The notes below the pieces were generated by a model. The model did not search any database. It was not told the origin of the DNA and saw only the letters and a list, made by a program, of their open reading frames with translations. Source: Rouxiella aceris (GTDB lineage: Bacteria; Pseudomonadota; Gammaproteobacteria; Enterobacterales; Enterobacteriaceae). Taken from it: a DNA stretch of 64,000 nucleotides. The DNA is taken from assembly GCF_012933545.1 (NCBI RefSeq), contig NZ_JAADJU010000007.1, forward strand, positions 62,001-126,000. Reading direction: 5' to 3'. The position numbers were made by a program, and so were the translations under genes. Each line of letters begins with the position of its first letter. Position 1 is the first letter of the stretch. Below are positions 16,576-24,924 of the stretch, one piece after another.

Positions 16576-16608
16576 CCTTGTAGCACTGCCGCAAGCAGCG
16601 CTACAAGG
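16576..16608. terminator. Bidirectional hairpin between DUF1127 and gtrB genes
   Basis: CCTTGTAGC (16576-16584) pairs perfectly with GCTACAAGG (16600-16608), with further pairing inside. It lies between convergent genes. No T-run follows in either direction. Confidence 0.4.
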
Positions 16609-16637
16609 TGAGGCAATAAGAGGGGGGACTGTCGCGA

Positions 16638-17585
16638 TCAGTTATCTGTTTTATTATTACGACCAACCGCGTTGGTACGCTTAACGATATAGCGTGGGCG
16701 ATGTTTGCTTTCCATATAGATCCTGCCGATATATTCCCCCAAGATGCCTATGCCGATCAACTGTACCCCGCCGAGAAACAGGATGGCGGTGATCAGCGAC
16801 GGATAGCCTGGCACGCTATTACCAAACATCAACTTGTCGATCACCATATATCCGGCATATATCAGCGAAAAGAAAGCTATAGTGCTGCCGATATAGGACC
16901 ATAAACGCAGGGGCAGGGTGCTGAAAGAGGTGATCCCTTCCAGTGCCAGATTCCACAGTTTCCAGATATTGAACTTGCTATTGCCCGCCAGTCTTTCAGG
17001 GCGGGTGTATTCAATAATGGTTGGTGTAAAGCCGACCCAGGCAAAAATACCCTTCATAAACAGTTTATTTTCCGGCAGCTGCTTTATTGTTTCTACGACT
17101 TTTCTGCTTATCAGACGAAAATCACCGACGTTTTCTTCGAGGGTGATATCAGCAATCTTGTTATGGAAGCGATAGAACAGGGAGGCGGAAATTCGTTTGA
17201 AACTGCCGTCTGCAGAACGGTCAACGCGTTTCGCCAACACCACTTCCGCGCCTTTCTCCCACTCCTGGATCAGCAAAGGCACAATATCGATAGGATCTTG
17301 CAGGTCAACGTCAATTGGGATAACCGCATCACCGCTGGCGTAGTCGAGTCCGGCAAACAATGCCGGCTCCTTGCCAAAATTACGGCTGAAATGGATAACA
17401 ACCACATCAGGATCGTGCTGGGCAAGCCGATCGAGTACCGACTCGGTGTTGTCGGTGCTGCCATCATTGATAAAAACCATCTCTATCGGATAACCCTGCA
17501 ACGCCGTTTCGTTCTTTACCGCCTGATAAAAAAGATCGATAGCCTGTTCTTCGTTAAAAACAGGAATAATCAAGGAGATTGTCAT
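16638..17585 (-). CDS. gtrB: GtrB-type bactoprenol glycosyltransferase
   Basis: A 315-residue family 2 glycosyltransferase. The catalytic domain (residues 1-220) has [23 protein letters not shown], the DVDLQDP motif and a [10 protein letters not shown] motif. Two C-terminal membrane segments lie at about 230-300. GtrB enzymes transfer a sugar from a nucleotide sugar to undecaprenyl phosphate on the cytoplasmic side. The gene overlaps gtrA by 4 bases (ATGA), showing coupling. The serotype-specific third gene usual in gtr operons is not adjacent. Confidence 0.88.
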   Translation of the reverse strand: MTISLIIPVFNEEQAIDLFYQAVKNETALQGYPIEMVFINDGSTDNTESVLDRLAQHDPDVVVIHFSRNFGKEPALFAGLDYASGDAVIPIDVDLQDPIDIVPLLIQEWEKGAEVVLAKRVDRSADGSFKRISASLFYRFHNKIADITLEENVGDFRLISRKVVETIKQLPENKLFMKGIFAWVGFTPTIIEYTRPERLAGNSKFNIWKLWNLALEGITSFSTLPLRLWSYIGSTIAFFSLIYAGYMVIDKLMFGNSVPGYPSLITAILFLGGVQLIGIGILGEYIGRIYMESKHRPRYIVKRTNAVGRNNKTDN

Positions 17586-17944
17586 GAGTTGTTTTCCCTG
17601 AAAATGACCAGTTTTGAGTACAGAAAGCCGAGGGTCAGGCTGACTGCCGAAAAAATAACTAATGTCACAAACGAGTTTAGTGCAAGTTTATCACTCATAT
17701 AGCCAATGCTTAGGCTCATCAGGCCCATAAAAATGACAAACAGAAAATACTTGCGGCCTGTTAACTGGCTATTAAAGTTGTAGCGGGCGTTGGCCCAAAA
17801 GGAAAAGCTGACGGCAATCAAAAACGCAACGGTATTGCTGGATGCCTGACTAAAGGCGAACCCGTTATGCATGATCAGAAATAATGACCAGTGGATAGCG
17901 GTATTGACGACGCCGATTGAAACGTATTTCCAAAAGTGTTGCAT
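17582..17944 (-). CDS. gtrA: GtrA-type flippase
   Basis: A 120-residue protein with four membrane segments, the size and pattern of GtrA, which moves the undecaprenyl-phosphate-linked sugar across the inner membrane. [16 protein letters not shown] at the N-terminus and [11 protein letters not shown] in the middle are typical. It lies directly upstream of gtrB in one operon. No phage gene is nearby, so this is a chromosomal gtrAB pair rather than an obvious serotype-converting prophage. Confidence 0.85.
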   Translation of the reverse strand: MQHFWKYVSIGVVNTAIHWSLFLIMHNGFAFSQASSNTVAFLIAVSFSFWANARYNFNSQLTGRKYFLFVIFMGLMSLSIGYMSDKLALNSFVTLVIFSAVSLTLGFLYSKLVIFRENNS

Positions 17945-18063
17945 ATAAAATCTTTAATCCGGTTTCTGGTTTGCTGCACATGATAAAAGGATAGTCACTC
18001 AATGCAACTTTTATATCGGCGAGTGCGGGGAGCTTGCGCGGGAGGTGACGGTGATCACAGATC

Positions 18064-18093
18064 CTTTGCCTTTCAACCCGCTGAAAGGCAAAG
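18064..18093. terminator. Hairpin after csgG
   Basis: CTTTGCCTTT (18064-18073) and AAAGGCAAAG (18084-18093) pair perfectly over 10 bp, 25 bases past the csgG stop codon on the minus strand. It is the probable end of the csgDEFG message, although no strong T-run follows. Confidence 0.5.
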
Positions 18094-18117
18094 TTTATCA
18101 CTATGTCATGGCTGCAT

Positions 18118-18948
18118 TTACGATGCCGGTGCCACCATATGCTTATATTGTTCAAGAATAGGCGAGTTGGCATCTTGCGGGTTCTGCAATTGCCATAAAT
18201 TACGCGAAATACCGTCATTAACCAGATAAATGACCCCGGTTTCAATTGCCGACATCAGGCAGAGCATAACCGGTTCATTGGTGGTATAACCGACTTCTCC
18301 TTCCAGCAGCCGCTGATAGTCAATAAAGCGAAAGACCCCTGCTTGTGCTTCATAAGATAAAATGGTTTTGCTGGTGTTAACGGAAGACAACACTTCGCCG
18401 GTATTGACATCTACCGCACGCAAATTCACGGCAATCTGGTCTAGTTGATATTGCGTACTGGCCCCGATCCCAAAATATCTGGCACCGACGCCCCCGGATT
18501 TCACGTTACTTTCATAGCCGATAATTGACCCCTCAATTAAGATATTGGCGGCGACCAGTGACGAGAGTGGGCGCAGATTATTGACTGCGACGCTGCCATT
18601 TTCCTGTGCGGATCGAATGATTTTTCTTTCATTCAATAAATTCTGTAATCCTTGCCTTTCCAGCGGAATAAACCATTTGGAGTCTTTTAGCGCTGTCACC
18701 AGCATGGCTGTGGCACTTTGTGGCACCGCCGTGGAAAAGTTACTGGCGGGATAGGCTTTGAACTGACCTGTTTCGTCCTGAATATTATATACCGATACAA
18801 ATATCCGCCCCTTTGCCGGCGGCAAATGAGTCAGATCCTGATAGCTTTGTGCTCGTGGCAACAGGGTAGGCTTAGCCGCTTCTTTGGGCGGCGTAGTGAT
18901 ACAACCACTGAGCATGAGAATGGCAATTAACACAAGAAATTTACGCAT
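18118..18948 (-). CDS. csgG: Curli secretion pore CsgG, outer-membrane lipoprotein
   Basis: A 276-residue lipoprotein (E. coli: 277) that forms the nonameric outer-membrane channel for curli subunits. The signal peptide ends in the lipobox LSGC, with acylated Cys16. FVSVYNIQDETGQFKAYPAS, FIPLERQGLQNLLNERK and the YESNVKSGGVGARYFGIG segment that lines the pore are all kept. It is the last gene of csgDEFG. The gene looks intact. Confidence 0.96.
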   Translation of the reverse strand: MRKFLVLIAILMLSGCITTPPKEAAKPTLLPRAQSYQDLTHLPPAKGRIFVSVYNIQDETGQFKAYPASNFSTAVPQSATAMLVTALKDSKWFIPLERQGLQNLLNERKIIRSAQENGSVAVNNLRPLSSLVAANILIEGSIIGYESNVKSGGVGARYFGIGASTQYQLDQIAVNLRAVDVNTGEVLSSVNTSKTILSYEAQAGVFRFIDYQRLLEGEVGYTTNEPVMLCLMSAIETGVIYLVNDGISRNLWQLQNPQDANSPILEQYKHMVAPAS

Positions 18949-18971
18949 AGTCTGGTTATCCCGCTCAGCTA

Positions 18972-19376
18972 TCAGTTAGACGCGCTTAGGCCCTGGACCT
19001 GAATTGTGGAGACTTTACCTGTGGATCGGTCGGTGACGTTCATCACTAACTGACCATCGGTATTCTGGACATCGACAATAAAGTCCTGGGTCACCATCCG
19101 CCCTGGTTTCCCTTGGCTGATATTGCCCATCAGACTGCCAAGCAGCTGTGATTGCAGCGCCGAGCTAAAAGTTTCCAGTGCCGTGGGGGTAGAGGAATCA
19201 AAATTATAGGCAGAGGGATCTTTATAGGAATTTTGTGCGTTAGCCTCATTGAGTAGAAAAGAGCCGTTATTGGGGTTACCACCAAAGTTGGGGTTAACAA
19301 ACTGGAAGACCATATTTCCCCCCCACGACAGCGGCGAAAAGAGTATGGCGGACAAGATAATCAGCAAGATTTTCAT
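18972..19376 (-). CDS. csgF: Curli assembly factor CsgF
   Basis: A 134-residue secreted protein that caps the CsgG channel and links it to the nucleator CsgB. The signal peptide ([19 protein letters not shown]) is followed by the CsgG-binding N-terminus [15 protein letters not shown]. The ATG at 19376 is chosen because AAGGAG lies at ideal spacing; an upstream in-frame ATG would precede that site. The length is near E. coli CsgF. Confidence 0.95.
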   Translation of the reverse strand: MKILLIILSAILFSPLSWGGNMVFQFVNPNFGGNPNNGSFLLNEANAQNSYKDPSAYNFDSSTPTALETFSSALQSQLLGSLMGNISQGKPGRMVTQDFIVDVQNTDGQLVMNVTDRSTGKVSTIQVQGLSASN

Positions 19377-19386
19377 TGTATTCTCC

Positions 19387-19773
19387 TTAGAATTCATCGC
19401 CGGACAAGTCGCCGGTGCTCAGCAGTGCTTTGTCGATTTGTCGCCGCGCCAATTTTTCAGAGACTTTCTCAATAGCGACGTCGACTTCTTTGTTAAAATT
19501 ACGACGGTTAGGGAACAACAGGGTTTGGTACAAGGCGTCCTGGCCAATCTTTATGGTGATCCAACTGCCCCATCTGGCGCTGGGTTTTTCACTAATGGTG
19601 ATGGTTTCGGGATAGACTTTTTCCCAGCGGTCGCTAAATAACCGGTAAAAGTCGTGACCGACAGCGCTGACGGTATGGTCGGTAATCAAACCGGGATCTT
19701 TAATATCTGCTGCCCGGCAGGGCAGGCAGGAAAGCAATCCCAGAATAAGCATCAATAACACGGACGTTTTCAT
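19387..19773 (-). CDS. csgE: Curli secretion specificity factor CsgE
   Basis: A 128-residue periplasmic protein (E. coli: 129) that plugs the periplasmic side of CsgG and directs subunits into it. A signal peptide covers about residues 1-21. [21 protein letters not shown] and the C-terminal [12 protein letters not shown] are conserved parts. It starts 4 bases after the csgD stop and ends 10 bases before csgF, within the csgDEFG operon. Confidence 0.94.
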   Translation of the reverse strand: MKTSVLLMLILGLLSCLPCRAADIKDPGLITDHTVSAVGHDFYRLFSDRWEKVYPETITISEKPSARWGSWITIKIGQDALYQTLLFPNRRNFNKEVDVAIEKVSEKLARRQIDKALLSTGDLSGDEF

Positions 19774-19777
19774 AGTA

Positions 19778-20428
19778 TTAACGCCTGAGATTATCGTTAG
19801 CCCAGGACACGGCCTGAGTACGATTTTTTACCGAGATCTTTCTAAATAAATTATATAAATGGGTTTTTACTGTGTTTTCGCTGATAAATAGCAGTTGCGC
19901 TATTTCAACGTTTGAAGCACCCATGCGTAATTTATTAAGAATTTCTTTTTCACGCTGGGTGATCCCTGACTCTTCATAGCTGAGATAGCGATATTGTCCA
20001 GTTTGATTGAGTAAATAACTGGTGAATCGCTGCGTGAAATAACATTCGCCCCTGGCGACACTATTAATCCCTTCAACTAATTGCATTTCTTCCATTGAAG
20101 GATAAAAGACAGCGCTAATTTTTGGCCAGGCCTGTATCTCCGGATAAGGATAGTCCTCGGGAGTATTCAAGAGTAATATTTTCAGATTATTGCGATATCG
20201 ACCAGAGAGCGATTGCCAGCAAGCCAGCAGCTTTTTGTCTGCCTGCATCATATCGAATAAAATCAATGTTTCGCCATGAGTTAGTGTCTCAAGAGGCTTA
20301 TTAATATTATGCAGCCTGATGGCCAGGTTAACTGAGTTCTCCAACTGATGTAATAAGGCTGTTGCCTGAAGAGAGGGCTTAGTAACAAGCAACAGCATTT
20401 TGCCTTTAACAACCGTTTCTGTACCCAT
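19778..20428 (-). CDS. csgD: Curli and biofilm master regulator CsgD
   Basis: A 216-residue FixJ/LuxR-type regulator. The N-terminal receiver-like domain lacks a usual phosphorylation site. The C-terminal LuxR helix-turn-helix (TQREKEILNKLRMGASNVEI, ISENTVKTHLYNLFRKI) is nearly identical to E. coli. The ATG at 20428 follows GCAGGTT and gives exactly the E. coli length; an ATG five codons upstream has no ribosome site. CsgD activates csgBAC, divergent at 21117, and usually cellulose through a diguanylate cyclase gene. Confidence 0.94.
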   Translation of the reverse strand: MGTETVVKGKMLLLVTKPSLQATALLHQLENSVNLAIRLHNINKPLETLTHGETLILFDMMQADKKLLACWQSLSGRYRNNLKILLLNTPEDYPYPEIQAWPKISAVFYPSMEEMQLVEGINSVARGECYFTQRFTSYLLNQTGQYRYLSYEESGITQREKEILNKLRMGASNVEIAQLLFISENTVKTHLYNLFRKISVKNRTQAVSWANDNLRR

Positions 20429-21116
20429 ATGTGAACCTGCCATGATGATATAAGTAATCTGTCAGCCTGCTTGCATTGGTTAACAAGGATTACGAATCCA
20501 CTGCTGGATGTGGCTTGTGTACAAAATGCCACGGGAGTAAAGCTCGCACTTTGAATAGCCCGCTGTGCGTTGTGTAATCAATTTAGCTGGGGGGGAATTG
20601 AAAGCAAGGACCATTTATGTTTCAAAATGTGAATGAAAATATATAAATATTTCTTTATCTTTCTCAGGGGATTAACTGAGAATTAAGGCAGTTTGACTTA
20701 GGGATCTTAACGAAATCCTGACGTTTGTGCTTGTAACTGTTAAGAATTTTCTCATAAGGAATTTTAACGATTTCTCTCGGGAAAGTTAAAAAATCTACGG
20801 ATAGGTTAAATACTTCATTAATTATCTTAATGCTGTCGGATTATTCCTATGGGGTTATTTTTGATATTGCTCACAAACTCGCTGTTTTTATCAATTTAAA
20901 AAACGTGAGCGAGGTGTCGTTATCTGGAAAATGAAATTCCATTTTCAATACTTGACTTAATTGTCACGTTTTTTCATTAAAAGACAGGGTGAAAAATAGC
21001 TGGCTAATACTTTATGGTGAGCACGTCAAAAAAATACAACTTGTAGTTGAGTTAATAATTTTTATCAGCATGCATACTGTGAATACTAACCCGTAATTAT
21101 GTACAAGGGTGGGTAA
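20429..21116. promoter_or_regulatory. csgD/csgB divergent regulatory region
   Basis: A 688-base AT-rich region holding the promoters of both curli operons, as in E. coli (where it is slightly longer). AGGGTGAAAAA at 20986-20996 partly matches the CsgD-box consensus CGGGKGAKNKA and lies 120 bases before csgB. CTAATACT at 21003-21010 could be the csgB -10. Long A/T tracts are suited to H-NS and IHF binding. There is no gene. Confidence 0.6.
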
Positions 21117-21584
21117 ATGAAAACATTAACGCAATGCAGTCAGCGATGGATAACATCCGTTATGTTGCTAACGATATTATCAATTCCATCGTTAAGTCTG
21201 GCGCAGCAAAGTGATTTGGCCTATGCAGATGTTTTGACAGGCCAGAGTGAAATGGCAAACCTTTCATTTGACCAACTAGCTGCAGGGGCAGGAAATAAGG
21301 CAACCGTCGTACAACGAGGAAATAATAATACAGCAAGTATCAATCAGCGAGGAAGTGGTAACAATGCGGCTATTCATCAAACCGGTGATGATAATACCGC
21401 CTATATCTCGCAAACCAGCAATGGCAGCTCAGCTTCCATTGAACAACAGGATTTTGGCAACACCGCGCTTATTGTCCAGCGAGGCAAGATGAACGTGGCG
21501 CAAATAAGCCAAAGTGGTACGGATCGGTCTGCCGGTATCGTGCAAAACGCGTCAGGGATGGCAATTAAAGTGACGCAGCATTAA
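21117..21584 (+). CDS. csgB: Curli nucleator CsgB
   Basis: A 155-residue minor curli subunit that anchors to the cell surface and templates CsgA polymerisation. The signal peptide ends near LSLAQQ (about residue 30). The mature part has five imperfect repeats with the Gln-Gly-Asn-Ala-Gln pattern (for example VVQRGNNNTASINQRGSGNNA), and the last is more basic and hydrophobic, as in E. coli CsgB. GGGTGGG precedes the start. It is the first gene of csgBAC. Confidence 0.94.
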   Translation: MKTLTQCSQRWITSVMLLTILSIPSLSLAQQSDLAYADVLTGQSEMANLSFDQLAAGAGNKATVVQRGNNNTASINQRGSGNNAAIHQTGDDNTAYISQTSNGSSASIEQQDFGNTALIVQRGKMNVAQISQSGTDRSAGIVQNASGMAIKVTQH

Positions 21585-21638
21585 TACAACGTCTGTAGAT
21601 GTGTTAACCAATCAGATCTCAAACTATGAGGTAGCATC

Positions 21639-22103
21639 ATGAAACTGTGGAAAATTATGGCAGTATCCGCGTTGGTTTTTAGTGGTAGTGCGTTGGCAAC
21701 AACTTACAATGGCGGCGATAACCATGGTGGTGGCGGCGATCCGAGCACTCCGGTTTTCCAAACCACTTCCTGGAACTCTGAAATTCAGATCTATCAGAGC
21801 GGTACTGCCAACGTGGCCAATGCGACGCAAAATACAGCGCAGAACTCATTAACCAGTATCGGCCAATATGGTTATAAAAATAATGCGTCAACCACGCAGG
21901 ACGGCAACAAGAGCTCCCTGACTCTTGGCCAATATGGTGATTACAACAATGCCAGCCTGCTGCAAACGGCTGACAAGAGTAAATTGCAGGTTAGCCAGAA
22001 TGGTAGCAGTAACTACGTGAATGCCACCCAGACTGCTAATGGCAGCCTGGTTAGTATTCAGCAATATGGCAACGCCAATCAGGCTTACGCCGCACAGCAC
22101 TAA
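21639..22103 (+). CDS. csgA: Major curli subunit CsgA
   Basis: A 154-residue secreted amyloid subunit. A 20-residue signal peptide is followed by an N-terminal targeting segment with the GGGG stretch, then five repeats of about 22 residues of the form S-X5-Q-X-G-X-N-X-A-X3-Q (starting near residues 47, 70, 92, 114 and 136). The repeat Gln and Asn ladder is complete, so the protein should form fibres. GAGGTAG precedes the start. A terminator follows 21 bases after the stop. Confidence 0.95.
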   Translation: MKLWKIMAVSALVFSGSALATTYNGGDNHGGGGDPSTPVFQTTSWNSEIQIYQSGTANVANATQNTAQNSLTSIGQYGYKNNASTTQDGNKSSLTLGQYGDYNNASLLQTADKSKLQVSQNGSSNYVNATQTANGSLVSIQQYGNANQAYAAQH

Positions 22104-22124
22104 GTTTGTTTTGGATAACTTAAA

Positions 22125-22150
22125 AAACAGGGCGCTGCCCTGTTTTTTTT
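22125..22150 (+). terminator. Intrinsic terminator between csgA and csgC
   Basis: ACAGGGC (22127-22133) pairs with GCCCTGT (22137-22143) around a 3-base loop, flanked by A and T tracts with eight T residues (22143-22150). It should make csgA the main product and let only some read-through reach csgC, whose ribosome site GGGGGAA follows at once. Confidence 0.8.
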
Positions 22151-22162
22151 GGGGGAAATAGT

Positions 22163-22489
22163 ATGTATTCCTTACTTCTTGTTGCAGCAATGGCTAATCC
22201 GCTGTGGTTTGATAACCAACAATTGCAGCCCGAGAGTTATGCCATTACCCCGATGGTACGTCTTGAAACCCGCTGTCAGTGCCGGTTGCAGATCAATATT
22301 AGCAAGAGCAGTGAACAAGGCACTACTGTGAGTCGGCAACAGAGTGCGATAACTATCCCGGCCGGCGCGGATACGGCGCTGGCCAACTTGCGTTTTACTC
22401 TGCAGCAAGGCGACCGGGTGTTGATCCATATTGCGTTGACCGATGGGCAACGGCAACACTATGAAAATAGCCTGAGCTTGCCGCAGTAA
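22163..22489 (+). CDS. csgC: Curli assembly inhibitor CsgC
   Basis: A 108-residue periplasmic protein that keeps CsgA from forming amyloid before export. A short signal peptide (MYSLLLVAAMA) is followed by a small beta-sandwich containing the conserved Cys-X-Cys (RCQCRLQI). Identity to E. coli CsgC is low, but length, motif and position after csgA all agree. Expression depends on read-through of the csgA terminator. Confidence 0.85.
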   Translation: MYSLLLVAAMANPLWFDNQQLQPESYAITPMVRLETRCQCRLQINISKSSEQGTTVSRQQSAITIPAGADTALANLRFTLQQGDRVLIHIALTDGQRQHYENSLSLPQ

Positions 22490-22502
22490 TAACATGTTGC
22501 AC

Positions 22503-22546
22503 TGTATGCCGGCATTTCGCTTATCAAGACCACTTTACCAGCAAAT
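22503..22546. repeat. Decayed right half of the 121-bp element
   Basis: The stretch TGTATGCCGGCATTTCGC followed by TTATCAAGACCACTTT aligns with the right end of the 121-bp element (CTATGCCCGGGTATCTCG, ATCATCAAGACGACTTT), with roughly three quarters of positions identical by eye. It stops right before the left terminator hairpin at 22551, in the same relation the intact copies have to the hairpin on their right. It appears to be an older, eroded copy. Confidence 0.55.
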
Positions 22547-22550
22547 AAAA

Positions 22551-22569
22551 AAGGATGCCGAAGCATCCT
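22551..22569. terminator. csgC/metG terminator hairpin, left copy
   Basis: AAGGATGCCGAAGCATCCT is a 7-bp GGATGCC-type stem-loop preceded by six A residues, so on the minus strand it ends in T6 and serves metG. The same 19 bases occur exactly at 22701-22719, across the 121-bp element. Confidence 0.7.
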
Positions 22570-22574
22570 CAGAT

Positions 22575-22695
22575 TGCTGACCAAGTCCGATATTAGGGAG
22601 AGTACACCGTTGGGGTCGTAGCGGGCTTGCCCGCCGGAGCGCCCCTGGGTGTGCTATGCCCGGGTATCTCGATCATCAAGACGACTTTGTCATCA
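22575..22695. mobile_element. 121-bp intergenic element, copy B, with terminal inverted repeats
   Basis: It has the same length as copy A (11019-11139), with four differences in 121 positions. The ends TGCTGACCAAGTC and GACTTTGTCATCA are inverted repeats with two mismatches. Outside the right end both copies share AAC, one variable base and CAA before the terminator stem, so the true boundary may lie a few bases further out. It is flanked by exact 19-bp direct repeats, each a whole terminator hairpin. No gene is inside. Confidence 0.75.
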
Positions 22696-22700
22696 AACTC

Positions 22701-22724
22701 AAGGATGCCGAAGCATCCTTTTGT
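22701..22724 (+). terminator. csgC/metG terminator hairpin, right copy
   Basis: The same 19-base hairpin as at 22551, here followed by TTTTG, giving a T-run in the csgC direction. Left and right copies together would reconstruct one bidirectional terminator, split and duplicated by the element. Confidence 0.65.
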
Positions 22725-22745
22725 GACTGCCAGCGTTCGGCAGGA

Positions 22746-24773
22746 TTATTTAACTTGCATACCTGGTTGTGCACCGCTGTCAGGGCTAAGCAGGAAGATC
22801 TCTTTGCCGCCAGGCCCTGCAGCCATCACCATCCCTTCCGAGATACCAAAGCGCATTTTACGCGGTGCCAGATTAGCCACCATAATGGTTAAACGTCCTT
22901 CCAGCAGTTTAGGGTCTGGATAAGCAGAACGGATGCCCGAGAAAATCTGCCGCGTTTCGCCACCCAAATCCAGCTGCAGTCGTAACAGCTTGTCTGAGCC
23001 TTCGACAAAGTCAGCTTGTTGAATCAAGGCAATACGCATATCCACTTTGGCGAAATCATCAAAAGTGATGCTTTCCTGGATAGGGGCTTCCGCCAACGGA
23101 CCCGTTACCACTTTGCTGGCCGCGATATCTTCTTTCGATGCATCAACCATTGCCGTCACTTTATCCAGCTCAATACGGTTAAACAGCGCCTTGAACGGAC
23201 TGACTTTATGACCAAGCAGCGGCTGCTCCAGAGTATCCCAGCTCAGTTCGCCGTTAAGAAAGGCTTCGGTGCGCTCTGACAGGGCAGGCAACACCGGCTT
23301 GAGGTAGGTCATCAGAACGCGGAACAGGTTGATGCCCATAGAGCAGATAGCCTGCAGGTCGGCGTCACGGCCTTCCTGTTTTGCTACCACCCAAGGGGCC
23401 TGCTCGTCGATATAGCGGTTGGCAATATCGGCCAGCGCCATAATCTCACGGATAGCACGACCGGATTCGCGGCTGTTATAGGCTTCACTGATGCTGGTTG
23501 CCGCATCGGTAAAGGTTTTATACAGCTGTTCATCAGCCAGCTTGTCGGCCAGCACGCCGTCGAAGCGTTTGGTAATAAAGCCGGCATTGCGTGACGCCAG
23601 ATTAACCACCTTATTGACAATATCGGCGTTAACTCGCTGGATAAAGTCTTCCAGATTGAGGTCAATATCATCAATGCGCGAGGAGAGCTTGGCGGCATAG
23701 TAGTAGCGCAGACAGTCGGCATCCAGATGCTGCAAATAGGTGCTGGCTTTGATAAAGGTGCCACGCGATTTCGACATTTTTGCGCCATTGACCGTGACAT
23801 AGCCGTGCACAAACAGGTTTGTCGGTTTACGGAAACCGCTACCTTCAAGCATGGCTGGCCAGAACAGGCTGTGGAAATAGACAATGTCTTTACCGATAAA
23901 ATGGTAAAGCTCGGCATCTGAGTCTTTTTTCCAGTAATCGTCAAAATTCAGATCAGGGCGTCGATCGCACAGGTTCTTAAACGAGCCCATATAGCCGATA
24001 GGCGCATCCAGCCAGACATAGAAGTATTTACCTGGCGCATCGGGGATCTCAAAGCCAAAGTAAGGGGCATCACGGCTGATATCCCATTGTTGCAGGCCTG
24101 ATTCAAACCACTCCTGCATTTTATTGGCCACCTGTTCCTGCAACGCACCGGAACGTGTCCAGGCCTGTAACATGGCGCTGAACTCGGGCAGGTCGAAGAA
24201 ATAGTGTTCGGAATCACGCATCACCGGCGTGGCACCGGATACCGCCGATTTAGGATCAATCAGTTCCGTCGGGCTGTAGGTTGCACCACAAACTTCACAG
24301 TTATCGCCGTATTGGTCCGGAGATTTACATTTAGGACAGGTGCCCTTTACGAAACGATCGGGCAGGAACATGCCTTTCTCGGGATCATAAAGCTGAGAAA
24401 TAGTGCGATTTTTGATAAAACCGTTTTCTTTTAAACGGCCATAAATCAAATTGGAAAACGCGCGGTTTTCTTCGCTATGCGTCGAATGATAGTTGTCATA
24501 GCTGATACCGAAACCGGCGAAGTCTTTCTGATGCTCCTGGCTCATCTCGGCAATCATTTGCTCCGGTTCAATGCCCATCTGCTGTGCTTTAAGCATGATT
24601 GGCGTACCGTGCGCATCGTCGGCGCAGATGAAGTGGATTTGGTTGCCGCGCATTCGCTGGTAACGGACCCAGATATCTGCCTGGATGTGCTCGAGCATAT
24701 GTCCGAGATGAATTGAACCGTTAGCATAAGGGAGTGCACAGGTTACCAAAATTTTTTTCGCGACTTGAGCCAT
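22746..24773 (-). CDS. metG: Methionyl-tRNA synthetase
   Basis: A 675-residue class I synthetase (E. coli: 677) that charges tRNA-Met, acting as a homodimer. The HIGH motif is HLGH at residues 22-25, the zinc knuckle has two CXXC pairs (CPKC and CEVC, about 146-162), and KMSKS is near residue 335. A C-terminal EMAP-like tRNA-binding domain starts near 570 ([12 protein letters not shown]). It is divergent from mrp as in other enterobacteria; the curli locus on its 3' side is not in the E. coli position. Confidence 0.97.
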   Translation of the reverse strand: MAQVAKKILVTCALPYANGSIHLGHMLEHIQADIWVRYQRMRGNQIHFICADDAHGTPIMLKAQQMGIEPEQMIAEMSQEHQKDFAGFGISYDNYHSTHSEENRAFSNLIYGRLKENGFIKNRTISQLYDPEKGMFLPDRFVKGTCPKCKSPDQYGDNCEVCGATYSPTELIDPKSAVSGATPVMRDSEHYFFDLPEFSAMLQAWTRSGALQEQVANKMQEWFESGLQQWDISRDAPYFGFEIPDAPGKYFYVWLDAPIGYMGSFKNLCDRRPDLNFDDYWKKDSDAELYHFIGKDIVYFHSLFWPAMLEGSGFRKPTNLFVHGYVTVNGAKMSKSRGTFIKASTYLQHLDADCLRYYYAAKLSSRIDDIDLNLEDFIQRVNADIVNKVVNLASRNAGFITKRFDGVLADKLADEQLYKTFTDAATSISEAYNSRESGRAIREIMALADIANRYIDEQAPWVVAKQEGRDADLQAICSMGINLFRVLMTYLKPVLPALSERTEAFLNGELSWDTLEQPLLGHKVSPFKALFNRIELDKVTAMVDASKEDIAASKVVTGPLAEAPIQESITFDDFAKVDMRIALIQQADFVEGSDKLLRLQLDLGGETRQIFSGIRSAYPDPKLLEGRLTIMVANLAPRKMRFGISEGMVMAAGPGGKEIFLLSPDSGAQPGMQVK

Positions 24774-24924
24774 AGTAAGAGCTTGCTTTCTTTTGTTGAT
24801 ATGGGGGCATTGATGTTAACCGATTGCGCCGCCCCACGTAAACAAACAGGGATTCTGTTATGCTGTCCAGAACAGTAATACCATGACCAATTCCCATAAA
24901 ATATCTGTCCTTCAAGGAGTCGGG

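Noticed and set aside
16638-17944. gtrA-gtrB as part of a serotype-converting prophage
   Set aside because: No integrase, attachment site, tRNA or phage structural gene lies nearby, and the specific glucosyltransferase gene is missing.
21300-22100. Short regular repeats in csgB and csgA that might suggest a CRISPR or minisatellite
   Set aside because: They are the in-frame amyloid repeats of the curli subunits; spacing is 66 bases or so with no separate spacers, and the translation explains them.
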